A stretch of 64,000 nucleotides of DNA, from positions 1,836,501 through 1,900,500 of the forward strand of contig JAJNNQ010000031.1 in NCBI GenBank assembly GCA_027886175.1, given 5' to 3'. A program made the translations under genes and the position numbers. Below are positions 22,601-33,549 of this stretch, piece by piece. Under the pieces are notes generated by a model, which was not told the origin of the DNA, made no database searches, and saw only the letters and a program-made list of their open reading frames with translations. Source of the DNA: Phylloscopus collybita. Lineage: Eukaryota; Chordata; Aves; Passeriformes; Phylloscopidae. Each line of letters begins with the position of its first letter. The first letter of the stretch is position 1.

Positions 22601-25066
22601 GCGGGTAAACTCAGGGAAGTTATTGTTCATTTATGCTTTCAGTTTCCTTTTTTTTTTTTTTTTTTTTTCTCCCCAGGAAACTGTACAGGAATCTCTGAAT
22701 TTTAGCTGCTCGATCCAAACCAGAAAGGGACTACAGGATCCTTTGAGTGAAACAGGTTGGGCGGTGTGGGGTCGGAAGCAAGGTGAGGATTCCCAGGTGA
22801 GAGGGTCAGAACTGCCCGGATGGAATTTGGGCTTCTCCTGCTGCGATCTCGTGGTCAGAGAGTGTCTGACCTGTGGAGTATCCAACCTAAATCTCGGAGG
22901 ATCAAACCTTGCCCTGGTGGCCACAGATTGGCTTGGGAGCCTCTGCATCTTGGCATCTCCTCCTGGTCAGTGGCCTGGGAATTTCCCCAAATTCCTTTTT
23001 GGCTGCGTCCACAAAATGTTGTGGCAATGGATTCCAACTTTGAAATTATCTGCTGTGTGAAAGCAGGTTTCATAGAAACCCAGAATGGTTTGGGTTGGAA
23101 GGGACATTAAAACTCATCCCATCCCACCACACACTCCACCATCCCAGGCTGCTCCAAGCCCCAATGTCCAACCTGGCCTTGGACACTTCCAGGGATCCAG
23201 GGGCAGCCACAGCTGCTCTGGGAATTCCATTCCAGCTCCTCCTCACTCTCCCAGCAGGAATTCCTTCCCAATATCCCACCCAAATCTCCTCTTTCCCAGT
23301 GGGAAGCCACTCCCTGTGTCCTGTCTCTCCATCCCTTGTCCCCAGTCCTCTCCAGCTCTCCTGGAGCCCTGGAAGGGGCTCTGAGGTCCCCTTTTCTCCA
23401 GGCTCTCAAGCACAGAACATCCAGGCTGTTCCCATCTGTGTAACAGCACAAAAGCAGCATACAGGTAAGCACAGAACTACCAGAACAGCAAACTTGAGTT
23501 GTGCACTGCAGAATTCCTCACATCTGTCTCTGGCTTTTATTTCCTAGTAAGGAAGGAGGCATCAGATATCCAGTATCTGTCACTTTTGCCCATGAAATGA
23601 TACGTTTATGTTTAAAAATTCTTTCAGCTCAGCACAGTTCCTGGTATTCCTGATATTCTGTTGCACAAAAAAAAAATCCCCAAACAATACACACAACGTT
23701 GTCATTTTATTCCTGTTCCCTCAGGTTTCCATGGATGTTACAAGCCCCCCATTATCTCTACAAGACAATGGGTTTGTAAGTATTTCCTGCTGTGCTGCCT
23801 GGCAATAAAATCTGTATTTGTCTCTTGTGTCTCTGACTGAAAGTTTGTGCTACCACTGCTTCTGCTTGCCTCACCTTCTTCCATCCTTTAATACTTGGGA
23901 TATCTCTCATTTCCACCTCCTGTTTCCTTAGGGAGAATCCCATTCCCAAGATTCTGCGTCACAGATCCTCTCAGAGCTTTCTGTCCTGCTTCTCTTGCTC
24001 ATCTGGCTTTGTGAAGGATTTTAGGGGAATTTCCTTTCCTTGGGATTCAGCTCCAGCAGTGCACAAGTGGTTTGGATGGGACTTTCCCTGAAGTTTCTTG
24101 TGTTTTCTTGATTTTTTTTTCTCGTCTTTCAGGATGGAAACTGTTGTGTGAGACCATTTTTTAGTAAAAAACATCCTTTTTCTTATTATCTTCCAGCTGT
24201 TGGCACGTGCATCCTTTTTATTCCCTGCACTCAATCCCTGGAGTGAAGGAATATTTTTCCTATTTTAACAAAGACACAGATGGGTATTTCCCTGTTGCTT
24301 AATTTGAAACTGGAAGAAATACTTTCTATTTTAACATTTTTAGGAAATACCCAGTATTACCAAGAGAACTGACAAGATCATCTAATTCAGATCTTTTCCA
24401 TGGATTATCTAATTTAGACCTTTTCCATGCCTAAATTTCATGGTTCCCATTCAAGCTTTATGTAATCTTGAGTAAAAAGGGAGGGAATATTTCAGCAGTT
24501 CTCTTTGGGTTTATTTTTTTTTTTCCTGCAGAATATTGCAGCCATAGAAACAGAACAGAGATTTTCTCTCTCCTTGGGCTTTGTAGTTTCCCTGCCCTTG
24601 TGAACTTCTGCCCTGAATTTCAATTCTGAAATGGTTCTTTTATCACCTTCCTTGATACTGCCTTTTATTATCCAATCTCCCTGAGCTTGGAAGATCAAAA
24701 TCCCATTTTCACTTTCATTTTTTCTTATTGACACCTCCTCCTGGAGGAACTGCTGAGAAAGCACAGAGCTAAACATTTGTGGGGTTGAGGGGCTTAGTTC
24801 TGCCTGGAAGAACGTGGAGACAGCTTGATTTATTATTTAGCTAAATATTAACCTGTGGATTTTAGCAGCTGGATAATTAGCAAATAATAATGGCTGGCCA
24901 GGAATTCACATTTTTGTGGATATTTGTCCTGTCCAGCCATTAAATTAACTCAATGATTTCACCTAAGTGAATAATGTTTTAAACATTTGTTTAAATTTTA
25001 ATTTATTTTTTTTTAAATTGTTGCCCAACAGAGGAGAAAACCAACATATTCCTCTTCTCTCTGCAG
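22601..25066. other. NMI: NMI intron between non-coding and first coding exon
   Basis: Has a T-run at about 22649-22669 and one CR1 fragment at 23071-23415. No further untranslated exon could be assigned with confidence. Confidence 0.6.
23071..23415 (-). mobile_element. CR1 3' fragment in NMI intron
   Basis: CATAGAAACCCAGAATGGTT, TGGGTTGGAAGGGACATTAA and collinear CR1 through GGAAGCCACTCCCTGTGTCC to CCAGCTCTCCTGGAGCCCTG. Confidence 0.9.
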
Positions 25067-25069
25067 AGT

Positions 25070-25144
25070 ATGGTACCCACTGATCCACTTGGGACATCCA
25101 AGGAAGAGATGGAAAAACTTAAGGAAGAGCTGAAGATGTGGAAG
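25070..25144 (+). CDS. NMI: NMI coding exon 1 of 8 (start)
   Basis: The acceptor is CTCTCTGCAG at 25066; the exon starts AGT and then ATG at 25070. It encodes 25 residues beginning MVPTDPLGTSKEE. It ends AAG|GCAAGT, a consensus GC-type donor (GC at 25145-25146). No GT donor nearby keeps the frame with the next exon. Confidence 0.88.
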
Positions 25145-28100
25145 GCAAGTTCTCTAAAGCACATGGAATCATGGAAATTTGCTCAAAGGCAAAGATTAGT
25201 GCATCCTTCTAAAATCAGATCAAATCCCCCACATTTTTAACACCTTTATTTTGTTCTGTTCTTCAATGCTTCGTGCTCGTGTTGATCCCACTCTTTTAAG
25301 TTTAATTTTTACCCAAAGTGTTTCAAATAAATAAATCCCAAGGTTTTGTGTGTCCCCGTAGAAATAAATCTTAAAAAAAATGTAAAATCCTTTTCTTTTG
25401 GCTATCCAGAAAAGAGTTGAAGAGGCAGAAAATGTCAAAGCTGAGCTTCTTCTCTCCAAACTAAATGCTGATGAGGAGTGTGACAGAGCAGAGAAGAAGC
25501 TGGCAGAGCTGAAGGAGCAAGAGAAACAACGTAAGGACAGAATAATCAGCCTGGAGGTATGGAGGAGGCTGGTGGTGTTTGGAGGGTTGGGAAGGAGCTG
25601 TGGATTAGGAAAATGGGAGGAATATTCCCAGTTTCAATGGCTTTACCAGTGTACAGGCTATACTGGTCAAACGTTCCACTTATTTTTTGCTGCACTTTAG
25701 TCTTTCACTGGCAGGCAAAGAGACAGTGCAGTAAACTGAATCTGTTTTGGGATGGAACCTGACAAAACCAACTCTCCTCTTCCAAGATTCTCCCACAGGG
25801 ATGAGTTTCAGGTTTGGATGAGGTGGATAAAGCTCAGTGGGGTGATTCCACTTCTTTATCAACTCCCTGTTCTATGAGAGCACCTAAAGGATCAGCATTA
25901 ATTAAGTGCCAGTGAGCTGAGCAAGAGCCAGGGCCTGATTGAAGAGGCTTTTTCCTTCCAGAGCTGCTTGGTTCCAGAGCCCCTTGGTTCATTCCCTCAA
26001 TATTCCACCTGCAGAAGCTTCCACAGCCTGCCAAGGAGGTGCTTTCAGTGAGCTTTGGCAAATCACTGGTGTGAAATGATGGCTCCAAACTATTCAAATA
26101 GAATTAACAGCTTAAACACACTCAGGTTGGTGGGAGTATTTTCTGAAAGCTGATTTGGGTTCTTTAATCATTAAAGTTTTTATTTATACCCAGGGAGGGT
26201 CGTTATCACCATCAGGCTTTGGCCTTCAGCTGATGGGAAGTGGCCCAAGTGCCTCCAGTGGTTGCTGACTTTCCAGGAGCCACCTTCTGACTCTGGTTGC
26301 TCTATTTCCTCCTCATCCTGTCACATCCCCTGTCCAGGAAATCCTGGATTTGGTTACAGAGCTTGGTGTCCAAGCAGGATTCATTGTTCTGGAGGAATTA
26401 CAGAGCAGGCAGGAGGAAGGAGAAGGAAGGACATGAAGAGGGAAGAGCAGCAGCATGGCAGAACACTGCCCAGGTTTTGCTGAAATGTATTTCTGTCTTT
26501 GTTTAAGTGTTTAATTTTGCATTTCGTATTTTTGGCCTGTAGCAAGATCTCTTTCTGCTCGACCTAGAAAAAACTGAGCTGAAAAAAGAGATTGAAGAGC
26601 TCAAAGAAGACCTGGAAGAATACAGTTCCCTGGATAATCTGGTAAAGGAAGTGAAATATTTGGCAATTTGTCTTTTAGGAGGGCAGATTTTTATTTTCCA
26701 GAGAATAGTTTGGGTTGGAAGTGACCTTAAATCCCATCTCATTCCAACCCCAGGGACTCCTTCCACTATCCCAGGTTGCTCCAAACCTTGTCCAGGGTGG
26801 CTTTGGACACTTCCAGGGATCCAGCTTCTCTAGGAAACCTGAGCCTCCCACTGAATTTATCCCTCTTAGGCTGTTGGGGTCACTTGTTCAGCATTTGAAC
26901 TTCTACTAATTTCAGTATAAAATAAACCTGAAAGTTTCTTATTTTCCCTGGCAAGACAGTTTGAAGCAGGCAGAGGATATGGAAATCAATCCAAGAGGTA
27001 CTGAAAGCGTGAGGGGAATGAAAACAAGCAGACATTTATTAAATGGAAGGGCAGTGGAATAAAAAAAAAAACAAACAATATTCATGGCATTGGTCATTTT
27101 CAACTTTTCTTTTTCCTGTGTCAATTCTAAAACTGGAGATTAAAAAGAAGGTGGCAGAGATGAAGCTGCAGTTCACTCACCTGGAGGAGATGAAGGATGA
27201 TGGGGCAGATATGAATATGGACACCCACTGTGTGTTTGGGGCAGCCACAGAAATCCCCTTCAGACTCAATCGGCGCCAGGCACTGCTGACCTTCGAAGAT
27301 GAAGAGGGTAGGGATGTGTATTTTAATTATAAAATTGATGTCTCTGATGTATTTTCCTGCTAGTGGTGTGCTTTTCCCCCAGGGGGAATTTTGAATGGAA
27401 TGGGAAAAAAATTCTTGTGTTAATATTTTATAGAATGAGAGCATCTTTTGACAGCCTAAAAGTTTTACTCTTCCCACTGAAAATCTATATGTATAATTAA
27501 TGTTACACTTGCTATATTTATTGTATATTATTTTAACAATATTGTTTAGTGTTTGTTATTATTAAAGTTGATGTCATATTTTGTTGTTACATTATTTGGC
27601 CCACAAAAAACCACAGATATTTGATGGAAATAGACACGGCTGCTTGGGATCTGGCTGCCTCATTATTATTTATTTCTCCTTTGCTGATGCAAAAGGAGAT
27701 TTATTTTTTTTTAAGAGACTGGGGAACAATTTGGGGTTTACAATGATTAAACAAAGCTTTTCATATCTGATTTCCCTCAGTTGCCCAGAGACTGACCAAG
27801 ATGAGCAAGCACTGTGTGAAACTGGACAACACAACAGCAAACGTGACTGTGATGCCTTTTGAACTCAACAAGGGATTCCAGTTTGAGGTAAACAACTGAA
27901 ATATGCAACTCTAAAAATCTGAGTTCTTTGAAAGCTTGAAGTTCCTATTTTTTTCAGTGTTTTCAGTCACAAAGTGCACCAAAAATTCGATGTTTTTAGC
28001 TCTATGTCACTGTCTCTGGAAAGAAGATCAACGTTTCAGAAATCCCCGAGCTTCCCATTCCTAAAGATTGGATGAGAGACAAACTTGAGCTGCATTTCTA

Positions 28101-30352
28101 CAAAACGGAGCAGGCAGCAGGAGGAGGAGAAATAGAGAATGTGACCTACACCAAAGGGTCTGGGACAGCTGTCATCACATTCCTCAAACCTGGAGGTAGA
28201 GTCTGGAATATTTTCTTACCCAAATTCAGGCCAGATTGTCCACCCTGGGTTCCATTCTGGGGTAACCACCGAGTGTTGCAAACCCTTCCCACGGGGAGGT
28301 TCATGGATCCCTCAGAGATGTGGGTAAATAAAGCAGTTTCTAATTACATCCTTCTTTGAGCAAACATAACCTGCTCCCAGCTCATGAGCTTTCTGGCAGA
28401 ACTTTTCAAAAAAAAAAAAAAACCTGTCTTTTTTTTTCCTCTGCATTTTTTTTCCTTTTTTTTTTTTTTTTTTTTTTTTCCTCTGCCAGGCACTCATATT
28501 GCAAACAGAAAATCAGGAAAATGTGTTTGATTTCAGCTCCTGTTTGTTGCATGACAGTGAAGCTGGACAGGCATTCCTCTTGCCCAACTGGAATTCCATC
28601 ATCAGTGGAGCCACATCCACTTAGAGCAGCTGCTTTAGATTTATTTCAGAGCTTTTGTGGGCATTTAATAATGTTGCTTTTTTATTCTTTTATTTTTTTT
28701 GGAAGTGATGAATAAACTTTTTTGCAGGATGCACACGAAGAATCTACAAGTGTGCCATCCTACATTAGTTCCTACATCCACAAAGATGAGTCTGGTCTTT
28801 GAAATGTTTATAAAGTATTGGTTAAATTACATTAAATAATTAACTGGGCTTTTTTTTTTTTTTTCTTATTCTCTTACAGCAAGCAACAAGTTTGTGGGAT
28901 GTACTAAATACCCTTTCTGTGCAGAGGGAAAGTGCTTCAACCTTTCTGTCTCCCCAAATTTTGATTTTCACTTGAGGAAGTTTCAGGTAAAAGAATCTAC
29001 TCCAGATAAGTGGGAAATAGGAGAATGGGCAGAATTTTCACTCCTTTTGTGTGAATTTAACAGCGAGTGTGGGTGTGAAATAGGCTGCTGGGCTCATGTG
29101 TTGCAGTGTGGAAGCTGTAATTTCTTTTTTAAAGGCTGTGCTTGTCTTTCCTGGATGGAAATACCTCAGCACTCCCCACATGGCTGACCTGGAAGGGGAA
29201 GGAGGTTAAAGCACAAAGTTCTCCAAGTCACAGAGCTCTGTCAGGATCCCAGAGTCCCAGCAAATGCAACATTTGCTCATCCACTCCTTGATTTCACTCC
29301 TTCATTCAGCCCAAACAGTGACTCTGTCACACAGAGCTGGCTCATCCTATTCTCCCTCCAGTTGCCTGCTGCTTGATGAGTAGATGGTGATCAGGTCAGC
29401 CTTGTGTATATAATTAGGCCTCTGTAATTAAGGACAGAGGACACCCAGCAGGGTTCTCTGCAGCTGTGGGGTGTGTCCTGGCAGGGATTTTATGGGCTGG
29501 TGCTGTCTGGAGCCATCAGAGATCCCCAGATGCAGAGTGTGGGTGCACTGGGGAGTGCAGGACACACCAGTTAAGGTGTGGGCTCTGAATTGTGGAATCA
29601 GGGAATCTCCTGAGCTGGAAGAGACCCACAGGATCACGGATCCAGCTCCTGGCCCTGCACAGACACCCCAAAATCCCATCCTGGGCATCCCTGGAGTGGT
29701 GTCCAAACTCTCCTGGAGCTCTGGCAGCCTTGGGGCCGTGCCCATTCCCTGGGGAGCCTGGGCAGTGCCCAGCACCCTCTGGGGGAAGAACCTTTCCCTG
29801 AAACCCACCCTAAACCTGCCCTGGCTCAGCTCCAGCTGCTCCCTGGGTCACAGAGAGCAGAGATCAGAGCTGTCCCTCAGGAGGAAGCTCCAGACTGGGA
29901 TGAGTCTCCTCACTCTCCTCCAACAAACCAAGTGCCCTCAGCTGCTCCTCCATGGCACCTTCACTGTATGTGAATCCAGAATTCCTGCTCTTTCCAGAGA
30001 AATTTCCACTAAAGTTTTAACCTCACCAAAGATCCCAGGCATGCCTGAGGGAGGGATTTCATTCCCACCTCTCCCAGTCCCTCAGAATGCTCAGCTGCTG
30101 TGTAACCCAGGGCTGCTCTCTCCTCCCCAGCTATACTGCAGCGTTTCCAAGAAGACCATTCTGCTGAAAGGAATCCCAGAGGTGGAAGAGGATGAGGAAA
30201 CTGTGCAGGACATGATTGAAATTCACTTCCAAAAGCCCAGCAACGGTGGGGGGGAGATAGAGAAAATCAAATACACCTCCACAGGAGCAGCCTATGTTTG
30301 CTTTGAGCAGGATACTGGGAATGCCACCTCAGGAATCACGGGGGACTCGTGA
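25070..30352 (+). CDS. NMI: NMI, N-myc and STAT interactor (8 coding exons)
   Basis: NMI is an interferon-induced protein that binds IFI35, Myc proteins and STATs, and also acts as a secreted danger signal. Coding exons: 25070-25144, 25410-25556, 26543-26641, 27139-27307, 27781-27887, 28000-28195, 28880-28986, 30131-30352. They join in frame to 373 residues; human NMI has 307, so this N-terminal region is longer. Residues about 10-127 are a Lys/Glu-rich coiled coil. Two Nmi/IFP35 (NID) domains follow, with the hallmark GGGE at about 240-243 and 339-342. The sequences NKFVGC, DKLELHFYKT and KTILLKGIPE are typical of the family. Intron 1 of the coding part uses a GC donor. The exon 4 acceptor is the least certain junction. 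Position next to TNFAIP6 and RBM43 supports NMI rather than its paralogue IFI35. Confidence 0.93.
25410..25556 (+). CDS. NMI: NMI coding exon 2 of 8
   Basis: Acceptor TATCCAG|AAA, donor CTGGAG|GTATGG, both phase 0, 49 codons. The charged sequence KRVEEAENVKAELL... is coiled coil. A second donor-like site (CAAC|GTAAGG at 25530/25531) could give a shorter variant but would change phase. Confidence 0.9.
26543..26641 (+). CDS. NMI: NMI coding exon 3 of 8
   Basis: Acceptor GCCTGTAG|CAA, donor AATCTG|GTAAAG, both phase 0, 33 codons. LDLEKTELKKEIEELKEDLE is a heptad-rich coiled coil. Confidence 0.92.
26695..26850 (-). mobile_element. CR1 3' fragment in NMI intron
   Basis: CCAGAGAATAGTTTGGGTTG GAAGTGACCTTAAATCCC and collinear sequence to TTCCAGGGATCCAGCTTCTC. 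Confidence 0.8.
27139..27307 (+). CDS. NMI: NMI coding exon 4 of 8 (end of coiled coil, first NID begins)
   Basis: Ends in phase 1 at GAAGAGG|GTAGGG. Encodes VAEMKLQFTHLEEMKD, then IPFRLNRRQALLTFEDEE, which parallels the human IPYEIQKGQALITFEKEE segment. Three in-frame acceptor choices exist (after CTGGAG at 27138, ATTAAAAAG at 27147, or AAG at 27150). The first AG after the pyrimidine tract is preferred. Confidence 0.88.
27781..27887 (+). CDS. NMI: NMI coding exon 5 of 8
   Basis: Acceptor TTTCCCTCAG, donor TTTGAG|GTAAAC, phases 1 and 0, 107 nt. VAQRLTKMSKHCVKLDNTT matches the VAQNVVSMSKHHVQIKD region of human NMI. Confidence 0.95.
28000..28195 (+). CDS. NMI: NMI coding exon 6 of 8 (second NID begins)
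   Basis: Acceptor TGTTTTTAG|CTC, donor CCTGGAG|GTAGAG, phases 0 and 1, 196 nt. Contains KINVSEIPE, MRDKLELHFYKT, GGGEIENVTYTK and GTAVITF, the best-conserved part of NMI. Confidence 0.96.
28432..28480 (+). repeat. T-rich run in NMI intron
   Basis: T runs including about 22 uninterrupted T, about 400 bp before coding exon 7. Confidence 0.9.
28880..28986 (+). CDS. NMI: NMI coding exon 7 of 8
   Basis: Acceptor CTCTTACAG|CA, donor TTTCAG|GTAAAA, phases 1 and 0, 107 nt, the same length as exon 5. Encodes ASNKFVGCTKYPF... SVSPNFDFHLRKFQ, comparable with VSPYTEIHLKKYQ in human. Confidence 0.93.
29580..29945 (-). mobile_element. CR1 3' fragment in NMI intron
   Basis: TGGAATCAGGGAATCTCCTG and AGCTGGAAGAGACCCACAGG, then the CR1 body to CCTCACTCTCCTCCAACA. 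The GAGCTGGAAGAGACCCACAG style marks a different CR1 subfamily from the other copies. Confidence 0.75.
30131..30352 (+). CDS. NMI: NMI coding exon 8 of 8 (stop)
   Basis: Acceptor CTCCTCCCCAG|CTA; stop TGA at 30350-30352. Encodes KKTILLKGIPEVEEDEETVQ, MIEIHFQKPSNGGGEIEKIK and AYVCFEQD. The last dozen residues after CFEQD are not conserved with human. Confidence 0.95.
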   Translation, partial: LYCSVSKKTILLKGIPEVEEDEETVQDMIEIHFQKPSNGGGEIEKIKYTSTGAAYVCFEQDTGNATSGITGDS

Positions 30353-32165
30353 AGTTGTGAGGTTTTGCTCCTCAGAGGCACAGGAATTTCTGTAGGTATT
30401 GTGCTTTCATGTTCTGAAATGGATGCTGTAAAAGAGGAATCCCCCTGCCTTGCTGTTTTGTCTCGTGGCACTGACTTTGCATTAGGAAGCCAGCAAAACT
30501 CCCTGCCTGTGTTCCAGATGAAAGGCACAGACCAAGCCTTAGCAGCCCCCGAAGCACAATCTCAGATTTTCTGCCATTCTACATATTTTTATACTTTGCA
30601 GATTTTAAGATTCTGCAGAGTGGGATGAGTGGATTATTCCTTACATTCTGGATATAAAAGCCATATTTAATCCCAGTGCCAGCCTCTTCACAGTCCTGCT
30701 TTGTCGAAGTGCCATAGCTTCAGAAGGTGGCTCTGACACAACTCCAGTCCTGCTGAGGTTGCTGAGTGCCACCAGAGCTCAAATACCTAAAAGAATCCTT
30801 TAATTTCATAAAAGCCACTTATCAAATTAGTGATAGAATTATAATGGAAAATGGGAGGTGCAGACTCAAGAAATAGCACTTAAGAAATTCTCTGGCATTT
30901 GCTGTCTGTTCATAGCCTGCTTTATTGTTTGATTTTAAGTATTTGTTTCTGCAATTAATTTTTTGCCTCATTTTTTTTCCCTGATTTTGGTTATTTTTAA
31001 CTATTGCAGTCAAGGATTGAGCTGAGGCTGTACCTGCTTTTGTAACCATGCTGGGGGAACAGCCCTGAGGGATCTGGTGATCCCAGGCTGGGGCTGGGAG
31101 GGCTCGGAGAGAGGAATTTTCCACGGAGGAATGTTTTTTCTTTGCTGCTGTCATCCTTGGAAAACAGATCTTCCTCTGACTTTGCACTTTTGCCACCCTT
31201 GGAGGCTGAAATAGTTTGGCCCCAACAATCTTTAACTCCAAACTGACGTGAGCCTGATGTTGAAAATAATTTATTTTCAGGGTATTTGACATCTTGATAT
31301 GCAGGGAGAAGAGAGTGCACTGTGGAGAGCACTGCAAAAAAACCCCTCAGGGATTATTCTTCCAGACAAACTGTTAACTGGCAAGGGATAAAAGTTGAAT
31401 ATGGAAAATTAAAAGGCTGCAAACACCACAGTTTATTTTGAATTTGCTGTTGAGTGAGATACATGGGACTGTAGCACCTCTCACTGTTTAGGGCATGCAA
31501 AGGCAGGGATTGATTGCCTGACCATTGTAAAATAATAATAATTACTTCAAACAAAGTAGTGCTGAAGAATTTATGAAGGCTGTGCACTTTTGCACTCTCA
31601 AAAACTTGGTAAGACCAGACACCTTAAAAAGAAAAGGGAGGAAAAAAAACCTGAGAAAGGTAGAAAAATGTCATTAATTTTAATTGTATCTCACTGATAA
31701 ATATTGAGAAGTAAATCCTGGAAAAGGCTTTAAATTCCTATAAGGTGTCACTCATAAGGAGTAATGAGAAGCTGCAGGTTTTAAAGCCCAGAAGATAAAT
31801 CAGATGTTTCACATTTTAAAGACAATGTCTGTAAATGTCTTGCTTTTGCCCCTGATGAATTATGGCTTGTGATGATTACCCTGTTAATTTTTAAAGCAGC
31901 AGTGCTGCTTTAATGGCTGGTTTTAACGATGAAAAATAAGAAGAAAGCGTCAGCAATGTTTCTATAAATGTCAGAATCCTTTTTCCCTCCCCCTCTGGGG
32001 CGACTTTCTCTCGGGCTGGGAGGGTTTTGGACCCAAATTCCACACAGGGACATTTCCCAGCTGCAGCTTTCACCCAGCTTGGTCTGGAGCCAAGCACGGG
32101 GCTCTTTGGGGCCACGGGAGCTGTGCCAGCGCAGCCTTTGGGGGGCCACGGGGCTGGCCCTGGCC
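30353..32165 (+). other. NMI 3' untranslated region and NMI-RBM43 spacer
   Basis: No AATAAA is present between 30353 and 32165. The clearest cleavage signal is ATTAAA at 31408-31413, so the 3' UTR may be about 1.1 kb. Nothing else recognised. Confidence 0.45.
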
Positions 32166-32167
32166 AG

Positions 32168-32270
32168 GGGGGATTTGGGGAAGGAATTCCTGGCTGGGAG
32201 GGTGGGGAGGCCCTGGCACAGCGTGCCCAGAGAGGCTGGGGCTGCCCCTGGAGCCCTGGAAGTGTTCCCT
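32168..32270 (+). mobile_element. CR1 fragment running into a minisatellite
   Basis: GGAAGGAATTCCTGGCTGGG AGGGTGGGGAGGCCCTGGCA and the following bases to GAGCCCTGGAAGTGT are CR1 in plus orientation. The match stops abruptly where the TGTCCC array starts. Confidence 0.8.
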
Positions 32271-33175
32271 GGGTGTCCCTCTCCGTGTCTATCCCTGTCC
32301 CTGCATGTCCCTGTATGTCCCTGTCCCTGCGTGTCCCAGTCCATGCGTGTCCCTCTCCATGCATGTCCCTGTCCATGTCCATGTCCCTGTCCCTTCATGT
32401 CCCTGTCCATGCAATGCCCTTCTTCCTTGTATCCTTCTCCACGTGTGTCCCTGTCCCTACATGTCCCTGTGTGTCCCTCTCTCTACTTGTCCTTCTCCAC
32501 GTGTGTCTATGTACATGTCCCTGTGTGTCCCTATCCCTGCATGTCCCTGTGTGTGCCAGTCCACGCAAGTTCCAATCCCTGCATGTCCGTGTCCATGTGT
32601 GTCCCTGTCCCTGCATGTCCCTGCATGTCCCTGTGTGTCCCAGTCCATGTGTGCCCCTCTCCATGCACGTCCCTGTCCCTACATGTCCCTGTCCCTGTGT
32701 CCCTCTCTCTACTTGTCCTTCTCCACCTGTGTCTCTCTCCATGTGTGTCTCTGTCCATGTCCCTGTCCCTGCATGTCCCTGTCCATGCAATGCCCTTCTT
32801 CCTTGTATCCTTCTCCACGTGTGTCCCTGTCCCTACACGTCCCTATCCCTGCGTGTCCCTCTACTTGTCCTTCTCCACCTGTGTCTGTGTACATGTCCCT
32901 GCATGTCCCAGTCCCTGCGTGTCCCAGTCCACACATGTCCCAATCTCTGCATGTCCGTGTCCATGTGTGTCCCTGTCCCTGCATGTCCCTGCATGTCCCT
33001 GTCCCTGCATGTCCCTGTCCCCGTGTCCCTCTCTCTACTTGTCCTTCTCCACGTGTGTCTCTCTCCGTGTGTGTCTCTGCCCATGTCCCTGTCCCTGCGT
33101 GTCCCAGTCCCTGCGTGTCCCAGTCCACACATGTCCCAATTCCTGCATGTCCGTGTCCATGTCCCTGCCTGTCCC
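32271..33175 (-). repeat. GGGACA-type minisatellite upstream of RBM43
   Basis: About 900 bp of TGTCCCTGTCCCTGCATGTC-like units on plus, GGGACA on minus. Larger blocks also repeat: a segment with CATGCAATGCCCTTCTTCCT occurs at about 32407 and 32785. It ends about 140 bp before the RBM43 IRF element. The cysteine/proline/valine open frames are repeat read-throughs. Confidence 0.95.
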
Positions 33176-33317
33176 CGTCGCCGCGTGTCCCTGCGCATCC
33201 CGGCTCCCCGTGCCCGTTCCCAACCCCGCAATTCCAGCCGGGAAGGGCGGGCGGGGCGCGCTGTGTCCGGGCAGGGCTGGAGGCGGCCCCAGGGGCGGCC
33301 CCGCCGCTTCCCCGCCG

Positions 33318-33335
33318 CTTTCGCTTTCGTTTCCC
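33318..33335 (-). promoter_or_regulatory. RBM43: IRF/ISRE-type element of RBM43
   Basis: The minus strand reads GGGAAACGAAAGCGAAAG, continuing C, which contains a perfect GAAASYGAAASY IRF site plus a further GAAA. It lies 113 bp upstream of the ATG at 33448. Interferon control of RBM43 is inferred from the site. Confidence 0.8.
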
Positions 33336-33363
33336 TGCCGGGCCTGCTCACTCCGGGGCCTTC

Positions 33364-33434
33364 CCGGTGGGATTCCCGTCCCGGTGGGATCCCCGTCCCG
33401 GTAGGATCCCTTCCCGGTGGGATTCCCGTCCCGT
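33364..33434 (+). repeat. 17-18-bp tandem array at RBM43 5' end
   Basis: Four copies of CCCGGTGGGATTCCCGT or close variants (GGATCCCCGT, AGGATCCCTT), ending 14 bp before the ATG at 33448. Confidence 0.85.
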
Positions 33435-33549
33435 TGGAGCGGTGACCATGGCAAGTGCCGGGGGAGCGGGGGCCGCGCACCGTGAGGGGCTGGGCCGGGA
33501 GGAGCTGGGGGGAAACGCAGGGAAAGGGTGGAAAGGGAGCTGGAGGACA

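Larger units (their letters stand above)
33176..33540 (+). promoter_or_regulatory. RBM43: CpG island and promoter of RBM43
   Basis: GC- and CpG-rich block between the minisatellite and intron 1. It holds the IRF element at 33318-33335, a 17-18-bp tandem array at 33364-33434, an ATG in good context (GTGACCATGG at 33448) and a likely donor CACC|GTGAGG after 33481. Exon 1 of RBM43 is inferred here; its exact start is not known. Confidence 0.7.

Noticed and set aside
29471..30352. Single 293-codon frame leading into the last NMI exon
   Set aside because: The upstream part is a CR1 fragment and intron. The acceptor at 30130 and the domain match show that only 30131-30352 is coding.
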